Source: an uncultured Thermoleophilia bacterium
GTDB lineage: Bacteria; Actinomycetota; Thermoleophilia; UBA2241
DNA: 5,514 bases
Reading direction: 5' to 3'
NCBI GenBank assembly: GCA_903921965.1
Contig: CAIXSE010000794.1
Coordinates: 1 to 5,514 of the forward strand
Positions within the stretch are counted from its first letter, which is position 1. The number at the start of each line of letters is the position of its first letter. A model generated the notes under the pieces. It ran no database searches, was not told the origin of the DNA, and saw only the letters and a list, made by a program, of their open reading frames with translations. Positions 1 through 5,381 of the stretch are shown piece after piece. The position numbers and the translations under genes are program-made.

Positions 1-106
1 GCGCGCGGCGGCCGAGCCGGACGGCGGCGGGGACGGCGGCGGGGACGGCGGCGGGGACGGCGGCGGGGACGCGCCGGCCGGGCCTCCCCAGCGCGCGAGC
101 GGATGA
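1..106 (+). CDS. C-terminal end of an upstream gene with a DGGG-repeat tail (partial)
   Basis: The frame starting at base 2 is open from the window edge to a TGA at 104-106. It reads an Ala/Glu/Pro stretch, four Asp-Gly-Gly-Gly units, then a short Pro/Ala/Gly-rich end (…PPQRASG). The stop overlaps the ATG of the next gene as ATGA, the classic arrangement of translationally coupled genes, and this is the main reason for choosing this frame. The other two + frames are also open here; they would give Arg-Gly-rich or Thr-Ala-Gly-rich peptides and have no such junction. An acidic Gly-rich tail like this is probably disordered. The body of the protein lies outside the window, so no function can be assigned. 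Confidence is moderate because the only evidence is frame, composition and the overlap. Confidence 0.5.
   Translation, partial: RAAAEPDGGGDGGGDGGGDGGGDAPAGPPQRASG
19..70. repeat. 12-bp tandem repeat, about 4.3 copies
   Basis: The unit ggacggcggcgg is repeated four times perfectly (19-66) and followed by ggac. Twelve bases are four codons, so copy-number change would keep frame. In the frame ending at 106 each unit encodes Asp-Gly-Gly-Gly. The perfect identity of the copies suggests recent slippage expansion rather than strong selection on the exact sequence. Confidence 0.9.
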
Positions 107-810
107 CCCTCGCCGTCGCCGCACCGCTGCTCTGCCTCTTCGCCCTCGTCCTGGCCGCCGTGGAGATCGAGATCGAGGGACCGTACGGCTGGGCCGAGAA
201 GCTGCCCACGCCCTACCGCGTCAGCGGCCCGCTCGCCCGCGCCTTCGGCACCGCCCTCGGCGGCAAGCCGCTGACCGGCTACAACCTGCTGATGTTCACG
301 GCCACGCTGGTCGCCTTCCAGCTGCCGTTCGCGTTCGGCACGCACTGGTCGGCGGTGGCCGAGCTCCGCGTCCTCGCCGCCTGGGTCGCGTGGAGCGCCC
401 TCTGGGACTTCCTGTGGTTCCTCCTCAACCCGGCGTACGGCTGGCGCCACTTCCGCCCGGGCTCCGTGTGGTGGCACACGCGCTGGCGCTGGCGCCTGCC
501 GCTCGACTACTCGCTGGCCGCCGGCGCCTCGCTGGCGCTCGCCCTCCTCGCCCAGGCGCTCGTGTGGGGCGGCGCGGACGCCGGCGGGACGCCGGGGCCG
601 CTCGCCGCGCAGGCGCTGCTGCTGGCCTGCTTCGTCGTCTGGGCCGCGATCGTCGGCCTGGCCGCGCCGCTGTACGTGCGCCTGCACCGCTTCACGCACG
701 CGGCCGGGTTCGACGAGCGGCACCGCGTGGCCATCACGCCGCCGCCGCAGGAGACCGCCCCGGCGGCGGAGCCCGCCTTCGACGACGAGCCGCTGCCCTG
801 GGAGGAGTGA
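103..810 (+). CDS. Uncharacterised five-helix membrane protein
   Basis: This 235-residue protein has about five hydrophobic segments, near residues 3-20, 60-78, 86-108, 136-155 and 167-190. It ends in a soluble Pro/Glu-rich acidic tail (residues 212-235, ending PWEE). After the first helix comes a distinctive loop: VEIEIEG, then GWAEKLPT, then GGKPLTGY. The third helix ends WDFLWFLLNP and is followed by an aromatic stretch with WWH (residues 123-125) and W/R alternation. From memory this combination occurs in a conserved but unnamed family of bacterial membrane proteins; I know of no assigned reaction. The conserved E, W and H residues at the membrane edge could form an active or binding site, but that is inference. 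The start ATG overlaps the previous stop (ATGA) and has only a weak ribosome site, so translation is probably coupled to the upstream gene. Confidence 0.88.
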   Translation: MTLAVAAPLLCLFALVLAAVEIEIEGPYGWAEKLPTPYRVSGPLARAFGTALGGKPLTGYNLLMFTATLVAFQLPFAFGTHWSAVAELRVLAAWVAWSALWDFLWFLLNPAYGWRHFRPGSVWWHTRWRWRLPLDYSLAAGASLALALLAQALVWGGADAGGTPGPLAAQALLLACFVVWAAIVGLAAPLYVRLHRFTHAAGFDERHRVAITPPPQETAPAAEPAFDDEPLPWEE

Positions 811-844
811 CGCGGCGGCCGCAGGCCGGGGAGACGGCGGCCGC
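811..844 (+). terminator. Possible hairpin after the membrane protein gene
   Basis: The self-complementary octamer gcggccgc occurs at 815-822 and 837-844, within a 10-bp direct repeat cggcggccgc. The two copies can pair as an 8-bp GC stem with a 14-nt loop just after the stop at 810. There is no T-tract, which is common for high-GC bacteria, so this is only a candidate. GC-rich self-complementary octamers arise easily at this base composition. Confidence 0.25.
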
Positions 845-851
845 TCGGCCT

Positions 852-870
852 GGTCCCACACTGTGAGACC
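852..870. promoter_or_regulatory. Operator-like palindrome upstream of the EamA transporter gene
   Basis: GGTCcCACactGTGaGACC is a 19-bp interrupted palindrome: GGTC/GACC outer arms, CAC/GTG inner arms and a 3-nt centre, with one mismatched pair. Its core ACACTGTG (858-865) recurs exactly at 909-916, 51 bp further on, across the possible -10 region. A dyad of this length upstream of a transporter gene is typical of binding sites for dimeric repressors such as TetR-, GntR- or MarR-type proteins. No regulator gene lies in the window, so the partner is unknown. Confidence 0.4.
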
Positions 871-873
871 GGG

Positions 874-908
874 ACGCGCCGTCCTCGTCTGAGGGGCGGA
901 CGGCGCGT
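874..908. promoter_or_regulatory. 11-bp perfect inverted repeat (hairpin or second operator)
   Basis: acgcgccgtcc at 874-884 is the exact reverse complement of ggacggcgcgt at 898-908, with 13 nt between. It ends on the first base of a possible -10 box, TACACT (908-913). As RNA it would be a stable hairpin and could terminate transcription from the membrane gene. As DNA it could be an operator overlapping the promoter of the transporter gene. There is no T-tract, so I cannot choose between these. Confidence 0.45.
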
Positions 909-946
909 ACACTGTGGCGGCCTCGACTGAGGCTTCGAGGGGGAGG
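908..946 (+). promoter_or_regulatory. Candidate -10 box and the ribosome site that sets the transporter start
   Basis: TACACT (908-913) fits a TANNNT -10 box and stands out in this GC-rich gap; no convincing -35 is visible. GGGGGAGG (939-946) lies 6 nt before the GTG at 953. This is the best ribosome-binding site in the region and favours 953 over the more upstream in-frame GTG at 914, which would overlap the -10 box. Confidence 0.4.
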
Positions 947-952
947 CGGCCG

Positions 953-1915
953 GTGTCACGCAGAGGGTGGGTCCTGTTCGTCGCGCTGTGCCTCATCTGG
1001 GGCATGCCGTACCTCATGGTGCGGGTGGCCGTGCGCGAGCTGGACCCGTGGACGCTCGTCTTCTTCCGCACCCTGCTCGCCGCCGCGACGCTGACACCGT
1101 TCGCGGTCCGGCACGGGAGCCTGCGCGACGTCCTCAGGCACTGGCCGTGGATCCTGGCCTTCACGCTGCTCGAGATGTCGCTGCCCTGGCTGCTCATCGC
1201 GACGGCGGAGCAGCGGCTCACGAGCTCGCTGGCGGGGCTGCTGATCGGGGCCATGCCGCTGATCGGCGTGGGGCTGTACCGCCTCACCGGCGAGCACTAC
1301 ACGTTCGACGTGCGTCACGTGACCGGCCTCGCCTGCGGCGTGGCCGGCGTCGTGGCGCTGGTCGGCATCAACGTGGGCAACGGCGACGCGGCCGGCGTCG
1401 TGATGCTGCTCGTCGTCGACCTCTGCTGGGCCGTGGCTCCCCTGATCGTGGTCAAGCGCCTCGGCGGGCTCGCGAGCGTGAGCGTGGCCATGGTCGCGCT
1501 GTGGGTCAACACCCTGGCCTTCGCCCCCATGGCGGCGACGCGCTGGCCGGCCTCGGTGTCGGCGCAGACGGTCGTCGCCGTCGTCATCCTCGCCGTGCTG
1601 TGCACGGCGCTCGCCATGGTGGTGTACATGGGCCTGCTGCGCGAGGTCGGGCCGTCGCGGAGCGCCATCATCACCTACGTGAACCCGTTGGTGGCCGTGC
1701 TCCTCGGGATGCTCGTCCTCGACGAGCCGCTCACCCTGGGCATCGCCATCGCCACGCCGCTGATCCTGATCGGGTCCGTGCTGGCGACGGCCCCGTCGAT
1801 GGAGCTGGCGGAGGGCGACGGGGCGCAGGTGGGCGATGTGAGCGAAGCGCGCGACGCGGCCGCCGCGGGCGACAGGGCGGAGCAGGGGGCCGGCGGCGCA
1901 GGGGGAGGACTCTAG
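953..1915 (+). CDS. EamA-type (drug/metabolite transporter superfamily) inner-membrane permease
   Basis: This 320-residue protein has about ten hydrophobic helices in two tandem EamA halves, split near residues 135-150. The N-terminal ALCLIWGMPYLMVR and the FFRTLLAA stretch in helix 2 are typical of the family. So is the second-half signature TYVNPLVAVLLGMLVLDEPLT (residues 241-261), with the conserved Pro and Glu. Family members export metabolites, amino acids or drugs using ion gradients; the substrate cannot be read from the sequence. Residues from about 282 to 320 form a hydrophilic Asp/Glu/Ala/Gly tail, longer than usual and probably disordered in the cytoplasm. The GTG at 953 is chosen for its GGGGGAGG site 6 nt upstream. 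Starting at 914 would add 13 residues (14 including the start) with no good ribosome site. Upstream palindromes suggest repressor control. Confidence 0.92.
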   Translation: MSRRGWVLFVALCLIWGMPYLMVRVAVRELDPWTLVFFRTLLAAATLTPFAVRHGSLRDVLRHWPWILAFTLLEMSLPWLLIATAEQRLTSSLAGLLIGAMPLIGVGLYRLTGEHYTFDVRHVTGLACGVAGVVALVGINVGNGDAAGVVMLLVVDLCWAVAPLIVVKRLGGLASVSVAMVALWVNTLAFAPMAATRWPASVSAQTVVAVVILAVLCTALAMVVYMGLLREVGPSRSAIITYVNPLVAVLLGMLVLDEPLTLGIAIATPLILIGSVLATAPSMELAEGDGAQVGDVSEARDAAAAGDRAEQGAGGAGGGL

Positions 1916-1920
1916 AACGA

Positions 1921-1938
1921 TTGGCCGGCCCCGGCCGC
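1921..1938. terminator. Possible shared terminator between convergent genes
   Basis: The 45-bp gap between the convergent transporter and DUF456 genes contains ggccggccccggcc (1923-1936). It can fold as a short GC hairpin (GGCCG/CGGCC, 4-nt loop) on either strand. There is no T-run on either side. The position is right for a bidirectional terminator, but GC-rich sequence makes such folds common. Confidence 0.25.
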
Positions 1939-1960
1939 GAGGACCCGGCTCCCTCCCCGG

Positions 1961-2461
1961 TCAGCGCAGCCAGAAGTGGACGATCACGCCGAGCGCCCAC
2001 ACCGACCCGGCCAGGCAGATCATCGTGAACTCCACGAGGATGCCGAGGCCGGTCGCCTTGAGCGCCTCGCCGCTGGCCCTGAGCGCCGCCTTCACGTCGC
2101 GGCGCCTGACGAGCTCGCTCAGGAGCAGCCCCGCGGCGAAGCCCACGAAGATGCCCACGACCGGGATGAAGTACATGCCGATGAGGGCGCCGATCACGGC
2201 GACGAGGATCGAGCGCCCCGGCACCTCGTGCTGCTTGAGCTTGCGGCCGGTGAGCACGGCGCTCGCCGACCAGCCCACCGTGCAGAGCAGCGCGCCGACG
2301 ACCCCGGCCGTCCAGCTCGCGGCCGACCCGAGGACCCACGCCCAGGCGATGAGCGTGACGATGGCGATCGGGCTGCCGGGGAGCGCCGGGTAGACGGTGC
2401 CGACGGCGGCGACCACCAGGAGGATGCCGGCGACGACGGTGACGACGATGTCGAGGTCCAT
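1961..2461 (-). CDS. DUF456 domain-containing small membrane protein
   Basis: The protein has 166 residues. It has a hydrophobic segment at 5-22, then the GTVYPALPGSP turn (21-31) typical of DUF456, then helices near 31-50 and 52-70. A basic loop TGRKLKQHEVPGR (71-83) follows, then the Gly-rich pair LVAVIGALIGMYFIPVVGIF and VGFAAGLLLSEL (about 86-118). A charged stretch RRRDVKAALRASGEALKAT and a last helix (137-163) complete it. DUF456 proteins are integral membrane proteins of unknown function. The ATG at 2461 is chosen because the DUF456 fold begins there and AGGA lies 7 nt upstream. The reading frame stays open far upstream only because it shadows the divergent dehydrogenase gene. The gene converges on the transporter gene and shares a 93-bp divergent control region with the transhydrogenase gene. 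Confidence 0.9.
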   Translation of the reverse strand: MDLDIVVTVVAGILLVVAAVGTVYPALPGSPIAIVTLIAWAWVLGSAASWTAGVVGALLCTVGWSASAVLTGRKLKQHEVPGRSILVAVIGALIGMYFIPVVGIFVGFAAGLLLSELVRRRDVKAALRASGEALKATGLGILVEFTMICLAGSVWALGVIVHFWLR

Positions 2462-2554
2462 GGGTCCATCCTGCCACGAGAGCGCCGGGCGGGCACCCGC
2501 GGAGCCGCGGCCGGCACGGTGATAGGCTGCCCGCGGGCGACAAAGGAGCAGGCC
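2462..2554. promoter_or_regulatory. Divergent control region, DUF456 gene / transhydrogenase gene
   Basis: This 93-bp gap must contain signals for both divergent genes. On the + strand, TAGGCT (2523-2528) fits a TANNNT -10 box 26 nt before the transhydrogenase ATG; no good -35 is seen. AAAGGAG (2542-2548) lies 6 nt before the ATG at 2555 and is a near-ideal ribosome site. On the minus strand AGGA (2472-2469) serves the DUF456 start. I see no convincing minus-strand -10 box. Confidence 0.4.
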
Positions 2555-3832
2555 ATGGCCTTCGAGACCGCGTTCAGCATGGACACTTCGAACATCAAGT
2601 ACGGCGCCGGCGTGACCGCCGAGGTCGGCTGGGACATGCGGCGCCTCGGCGGCACGCGGGTGATGGTCGTGACCGACCCGCGCATGGCGCAGAGCCGGCC
2701 GGTCGAGGTCGCGCTCGCGGCGCTGCGCGAGAAGGGCATCGAGGCCGTCCTCTACGACCGCGCCCGCGTCGAGCCCACCGACGTGTCGTTCAAGGAGGCG
2801 ATCGCCTTCGCCCGGGACGGCGGCTTCGACGGGTACGTCGCCGTCGGCGGCGGCTCGGTGATGGACACCGCCAAGGCCGCCGACCTCTACGCCACCTACC
2901 CCGAAGACTTCATGACGTTCGTGAACGCGCCGCTCGGCGAGGGGCGGCCGGTGCCGGGGCGCGTGGCCCCTCTCGTCTGCGTCCCCACGACGGCCGGCAC
3001 CGGCAGCGAGTGCTCCGGCATCGCCATCTTCGACTTCGAGGAGCTGCGCGCCAAGACGGGGATCCGCCAGCGCGCCATCCGCCCGGACATCGCCGTCGTC
3101 GACCCCCTGAACACGCGCACGATGCCGCCCATGGTGGCGGCCTGCAGCGGGCTGGACGTCTTCTGCCACGCGCTCGAGTCGCTGACCGCGCTGCCGTACA
3201 CGCGCCGGCCGGCGCCGGAGGACCCCGACCACCGGCCGGCCTACCAGGGCTCCAACCCCATCAGCGACATCTGGGCGGCGAAGGCCGCGCAGATGGGCGC
3301 CCGGAACCTGTTGCGCGTGCTCGAGGACCCCTCCGACGAGGAGGCCGCCGGGCAGATGCTGCTGGCCGCCACCTTCGCCGGCATCGGCTTCGCCACCGCC
3401 GGCGTGCACCTGGCGCACGCGATGTCGTACCCGGTGTCGGGCATGGTGCGGGAGTACGTGGCCGAGGGCTACCCGGGAGACCACCCGCTCGTCCCGCACG
3501 GCCTCTCCGTGGCGCTCAACGCGCCGGCCGTGTTCCGCTTCACCGGTCCGGCGGCACCCGAGCGGCACCGCCACGCCGCCGAGCTCATCGGCCTCGACCC
3601 CTCCGGCGTGCCCGACGACGAGGTCGGCGACCTGCTCGCCGGCGGCATCACCGCGGTGATGAAGCAGGCCGGCCTGCCCAACGGACTCTCGGCCGTCGGC
3701 TACGGCCCCGACGACCTCGACGACCTCGTGGCCGGCACGCTCCCGCAGAAGACGGTGACCATCCTGTCGCCGCGACCGGCGAGCCCCGAGGACCTCCGGC
3801 GCCTCTTCGAGGAGTCGCTCACACTCTGGTGA
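2555..3832 (+). CDS. Hydroxyacid-oxoacid transhydrogenase (ADHFE1-type iron-dependent alcohol dehydrogenase)
   Basis: This 425-residue group III (iron-containing) alcohol dehydrogenase is close throughout to the ADHFE1/HOT branch. Branch-like stretches are RVEPTDVSFKEAI (71-83), YVAVGGGSVMDTAKAADLYA (94-113), VPTTAGTGSE (143-152), RPAYQGSNPISDIW (227-240) and HPLVPHGLSVAL (310-321). GGGS (98-101) is the nucleotide-phosphate-binding loop. The metal ligands are expected to be Asp201, His205, His288 and His315. Known HOT enzymes (EC 1.1.99.24) oxidise 4-hydroxybutyrate to succinic semialdehyde while reducing 2-oxoglutarate to 2-hydroxyglutarate, with tightly bound NAD. That activity is inferred here from family resemblance. 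The start is fixed by AAAGGAG 6 nt upstream. No succinic semialdehyde dehydrogenase is visible nearby. Length is near that of mitochondrial HOT minus its targeting peptide. The gene overlaps the convergent lipocalin-like gene by 14 bases. Confidence 0.9.
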   Translation: MAFETAFSMDTSNIKYGAGVTAEVGWDMRRLGGTRVMVVTDPRMAQSRPVEVALAALREKGIEAVLYDRARVEPTDVSFKEAIAFARDGGFDGYVAVGGGSVMDTAKAADLYATYPEDFMTFVNAPLGEGRPVPGRVAPLVCVPTTAGTGSECSGIAIFDFEELRAKTGIRQRAIRPDIAVVDPLNTRTMPPMVAACSGLDVFCHALESLTALPYTRRPAPEDPDHRPAYQGSNPISDIWAAKAAQMGARNLLRVLEDPSDEEAAGQMLLAATFAGIGFATAGVHLAHAMSYPVSGMVREYVAEGYPGDHPLVPHGLSVALNAPAVFRFTGPAAPERHRHAAELIGLDPSGVPDDEVGDLLAGGITAVMKQAGLPNGLSAVGYGPDDLDDLVAGTLPQKTVTILSPRPASPEDLRRLFEESLTLW

Positions 3833-4286
3833 GGGCGGCGCGCCGCCACCTGAGCCGCGTCCGCACCGGCACGCCCGCGGAGAGCGAGGGCTCGGCGCTC
3901 GACAGCTCGAGGACGCCGCCCTCGAGGCGCACCGCGCGCCGCTGGGCCTGCCCCACCCATCCGGGATACAGCGAGGTGCGCACGAGGTGCGTCACGAGAC
4001 GCCGGTCCTCGTCCACCTCGAACGACCCGGCGTAGGCGAAGTAGGTGCGCGCCTCGGCCGCGAAGTCCTCCGCCGTGCGGCCGTAGGGATCGTCCCCGCC
4101 GGCCTCCGCGGCCGTATGCCCGCGCTGCATGATCTGCACGGACATGAAGCCGTCGGCGCTGTACAGGATCAGGCCGGCGGCGTCCTCGCCCATGGGGTAC
4201 CGTCCCGGCGAGCCGTCCTCCGGCTGCTCCACCAGCTCGATCAGCTCCCAGGCGCCGATGAGGCGCTCGCGCAGAGTCCCGGTCAT
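3819..4286 (-). CDS. Lipocalin-like domain protein (Lipocalin_5 type)
   Basis: This 155-residue soluble protein has no signal peptide. The opening LIGAWELIEL (9-18) is the conserved Gly-x-Trp first strand of lipocalin-like barrels. The family pattern continues: YPMGEDAAGLILYSADGFMSVQIM (30-53), YFAYAGSFEVDED (82-94), VTHLVRTSLYPGWVGQAQ (98-115) and a short LEGGVLEL strand (121-128). Proteins with this domain (Pfam Lipocalin_5) are mostly uncharacterised; a role in binding or converting small hydrophobic molecules has been proposed for some. The ATG at 4286 has GGGAGGA just upstream, which fixes the start. TATCCT (complement of 4315-4320) is a possible -10 box 28 nt before the start. The 3' end overlaps the convergent transhydrogenase gene. 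The last residues RLRWRRAALTRV are unusually basic and may reflect drift in the overlap. Confidence 0.88.
   Translation of the reverse strand: MTGTLRERLIGAWELIELVEQPEDGSPGRYPMGEDAAGLILYSADGFMSVQIMQRGHTAAEAGGDDPYGRTAEDFAAEARTYFAYAGSFEVDEDRRLVTHLVRTSLYPGWVGQAQRRAVRLEGGVLELSSAEPSLSAGVPVRTRLRWRRAALTRV
3834..3847 (+). terminator. Perfect 14-bp GC palindrome just after the transhydrogenase stop
   Basis: ggcggcgcgccgcc begins two bases after the TGA at 3830-3832. As RNA it can fold as a 5-bp stem with a 4-nt loop. It has no T-tract and lies inside the last codons of the opposing lipocalin-like gene (Arg/Trp-rich end), which may be the only reason for its sequence. It is only a candidate terminator. 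Confidence 0.25.
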
Positions 4287-4299
4287 CGTGTCCTCCCGT

Positions 4300-4539
4300 C
4301 GCGCTCCGGGCCCGAGGATACAGCTTCAGGGCGCCGGGAGCGGACGCGACCGGCCGTGAAACGGCGGCCGGGCCGCTCCGCGCCGCGGCGAGATCGTCGC
4401 GCTCGGCGCCGGCGAACGCCTGTTCGGCTCCGGCGCCGTACCCGCCTCGCTCGAGCTCCGCGAGACGAGGACGACACCGGCCGGCGTCGCGTACAGCGCG
4501 TACCGGCCGGCCGGCGGGCTGAAGACCGGCTCGTTCGCC
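4300..4539 (+). pseudogene. Decayed remnant of a dihydrofolate-reductase-family (RibD C-terminal domain) gene
   Basis: Frame 1 of the + strand reads APGPRIQLQGAGSG (4303-4344). After a decayed middle it reads EIVALGAGERLFGSGAVPAS (4390-4449), then LELRETRTTPAGVAYSAYRP (4450-4509), then AGGLKTGSFA (4510-4539). These are the ordered C-terminal landmarks of bacterial DHFR-family proteins: PGPDIQ-x-GSG, LG-x-G-RLF, LELV-x-SRTTPSGV, TYRPAG and the terminal GSFA. The gene is broken. The N-terminal half is missing, with the upstream sequence replaced by the lipocalin-like gene on the other strand. A TGA interrupts the frame at 4357-4359, the helix normally between GSG and LG-x-G-RLF is unrecognisable and slightly short, and no stop follows SFA. 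Codon third positions in 4390-4539 are still almost all G or C, so decay looks fairly recent. A sequencing deletion is a less likely alternative. Confidence 0.62.
4315..4320 (-). promoter_or_regulatory. Candidate -10 box for the lipocalin-like gene
   Basis: The minus strand reads TATCCT here, a TANNNT match 28 nt before the ATG at 4286. It is an AT-rich island in GC-rich sequence. No clear -35 is seen at the usual distance. The box lies inside the decayed reductase remnant read on the other strand, so it may be a recently acquired or chance promoter element. Confidence 0.35.
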
Positions 4540-4596
4540 GGCCGACGCCCGGCCACGACCGCGGCGTCCGGCGCGACCGCACCGGACGCCCACCAC

Positions 4597-5262
4597 TCAG
4601 GCCGGCGGCATGCCGTCGTACTCGACGGCCAGCTCCGGCCTGCCGGCGAAGCGGAGGCTCGCGTTCATGTGGTCCCGCTCGTCCAGCCCCACCCTGCGGA
4701 AGACGTCGGCCCACGAGGCGAAGTCGCCGTACGCCCGCACGACGGAGCTGGTGACGGGCTGCTCCTCCCACTGCGGGTGGTCGGCGACGAGCTGGGCGTA
4801 CGTGTGCTCGGCGTGGTCCTCGAACTCCGCGTTGAGCAAGAAGGCGCGGCGCAGGCCGAGCCGCGCCGCGGTCCAGCTCATGGCCGCGTAGGACTCCACC
4901 ATCAGCGTCGGCAGCGGCTCGGTCTGGTACAGCGGCCTGCGTTCGGTGTCGTCCCTGAGCTTCTCGCTCACCACCTTCAGGTGCCACTCCTCGTTCTCGG
5001 CCGCGCGGCGGGCCCACTCCATAACGGCGTGCGCCCCTGCGTGGTCGCCGTGCGCGAGCGCGTGCTGCGCGAGACGCTCCCAGGCGCGGTACGGCACAGG
5101 TGCGAGCGCCTCGACCAGCTTCACCTTGGAGAGCGACGTGCGCGTGCCGGCGAGCAGGTCCATGGACCTGAAGAACGTCCTGGCGAGACCCGAGTACTCG
5201 TACCTCGGCCTCGCCTGCGTCGCCTGCTGCTCCTTCGCCAAATCGACCGCCGGCCGATCCAC
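4597..5262 (-). CDS. Alternative-oxidase-like diiron protein (probable quinol oxidase)
   Basis: This 221-residue protein carries the four-helix diiron carboxylate pattern of alternative oxidases. VEALAPVP (50-57) matches LETVAAVP with ligand Glu51; NEEWH (90-94) matches NERMH with Glu91 and His94. FEDHAEHTY (147-155) matches the LEEEA region with Glu148, and DERDH (194-198) supplies Glu195 and His198. Tyr155 falls at the position of the catalytic tyrosine of the trypanosomal enzyme. All six expected iron ligands are present. Such enzymes pass electrons from quinol to O2, making water without pumping protons, and sit on the inner face of the membrane; activity here is inferred. It is shorter than eukaryotic enzymes, with no targeting peptide. 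The GTG at 5262 is chosen because GGGGAGG lies 6 nt upstream. A frame open to 5481 adds low-complexity Arg/Gly sequence across the divergent promoter region. Confidence 0.85.
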   Translation of the reverse strand: MDRPAVDLAKEQQATQARPRYEYSGLARTFFRSMDLLAGTRTSLSKVKLVEALAPVPYRAWERLAQHALAHGDHAGAHAVMEWARRAAENEEWHLKVVSEKLRDDTERRPLYQTEPLPTLMVESYAAMSWTAARLGLRRAFLLNAEFEDHAEHTYAQLVADHPQWEEQPVTSSVVRAYGDFASWADVFRRVGLDERDHMNASLRFAGRPELAVEYDGMPPA

Positions 5263-5268
5263 CGCGCA

Positions 5269-5275
5269 CCTCCCC
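5269..5275 (-). promoter_or_regulatory. Ribosome-binding site fixing the GTG start of the oxidase-like gene
   Basis: The minus strand reads GGGGAGG, 6 nt before the GTG at 5262-5260. No other in-frame start nearby has a comparable site, and family similarity begins shortly after this codon. Confidence 0.7.
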
Positions 5276-5293
5276 TGTCCGCGTCCGCCCCTT

Positions 5294-5306
5294 CCGGGCT
5301 TCCCGG
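5294..5306. promoter_or_regulatory. Short palindrome in the divergent oxidase-like / downstream gene region
   Basis: CCGGGcttCCCGG is a perfect 5-bp inverted repeat with a 3-nt centre, 32 bp upstream of the oxidase-like start. It could be an operator half-pair or a leader hairpin. It is short and made only of G and C apart from its centre, so chance occurrence is plausible. Confidence 0.2.
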
Positions 5307-5381
5307 CTACGTGCCCGCAAGCGGCGACGGGGGAACCGTTGCGGCCTGCGACGCGCGACCGCACGCGGGAGAGGCGAGCGA

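Noticed and set aside
507..959. Minus-strand ORF of 150 residues opposite the membrane protein gene
   Set aside because: It crosses the intergenic palindromes, is Ser/Pro/Arg-rich, and has no domain. The + strand has clear membrane helices and a natural stop.
967..2028. Plus-strand ORF of 353 residues overlapping the transporter gene
   Set aside because: It is almost entirely Arg/Ala/Gly/His, a shifted reading of the EamA gene.
1976..2554. N-terminal extension of the transhydrogenase frame to 1976
   Set aside because: The extension is antisense to the DUF456 gene and reads as charged low-complexity sequence. Similarity and the AAAGGAG site begin at 2555.
2462..3574. N-terminal extension of the DUF456 frame upstream to 3574
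   Set aside because: It is antisense to the transhydrogenase gene and is His/Arg/Gly/Ala-rich. The DUF456 domain starts at 2461.
4326..4556. Minus-strand ORF of 76 residues in the gap before the lipocalin-like gene
   Set aside because: The opposite strand carries recognisable DHFR-family sequence here, the ORF has no ribosome site, and its peptide is Pro/Arg/Ser-rich with no family resemblance.
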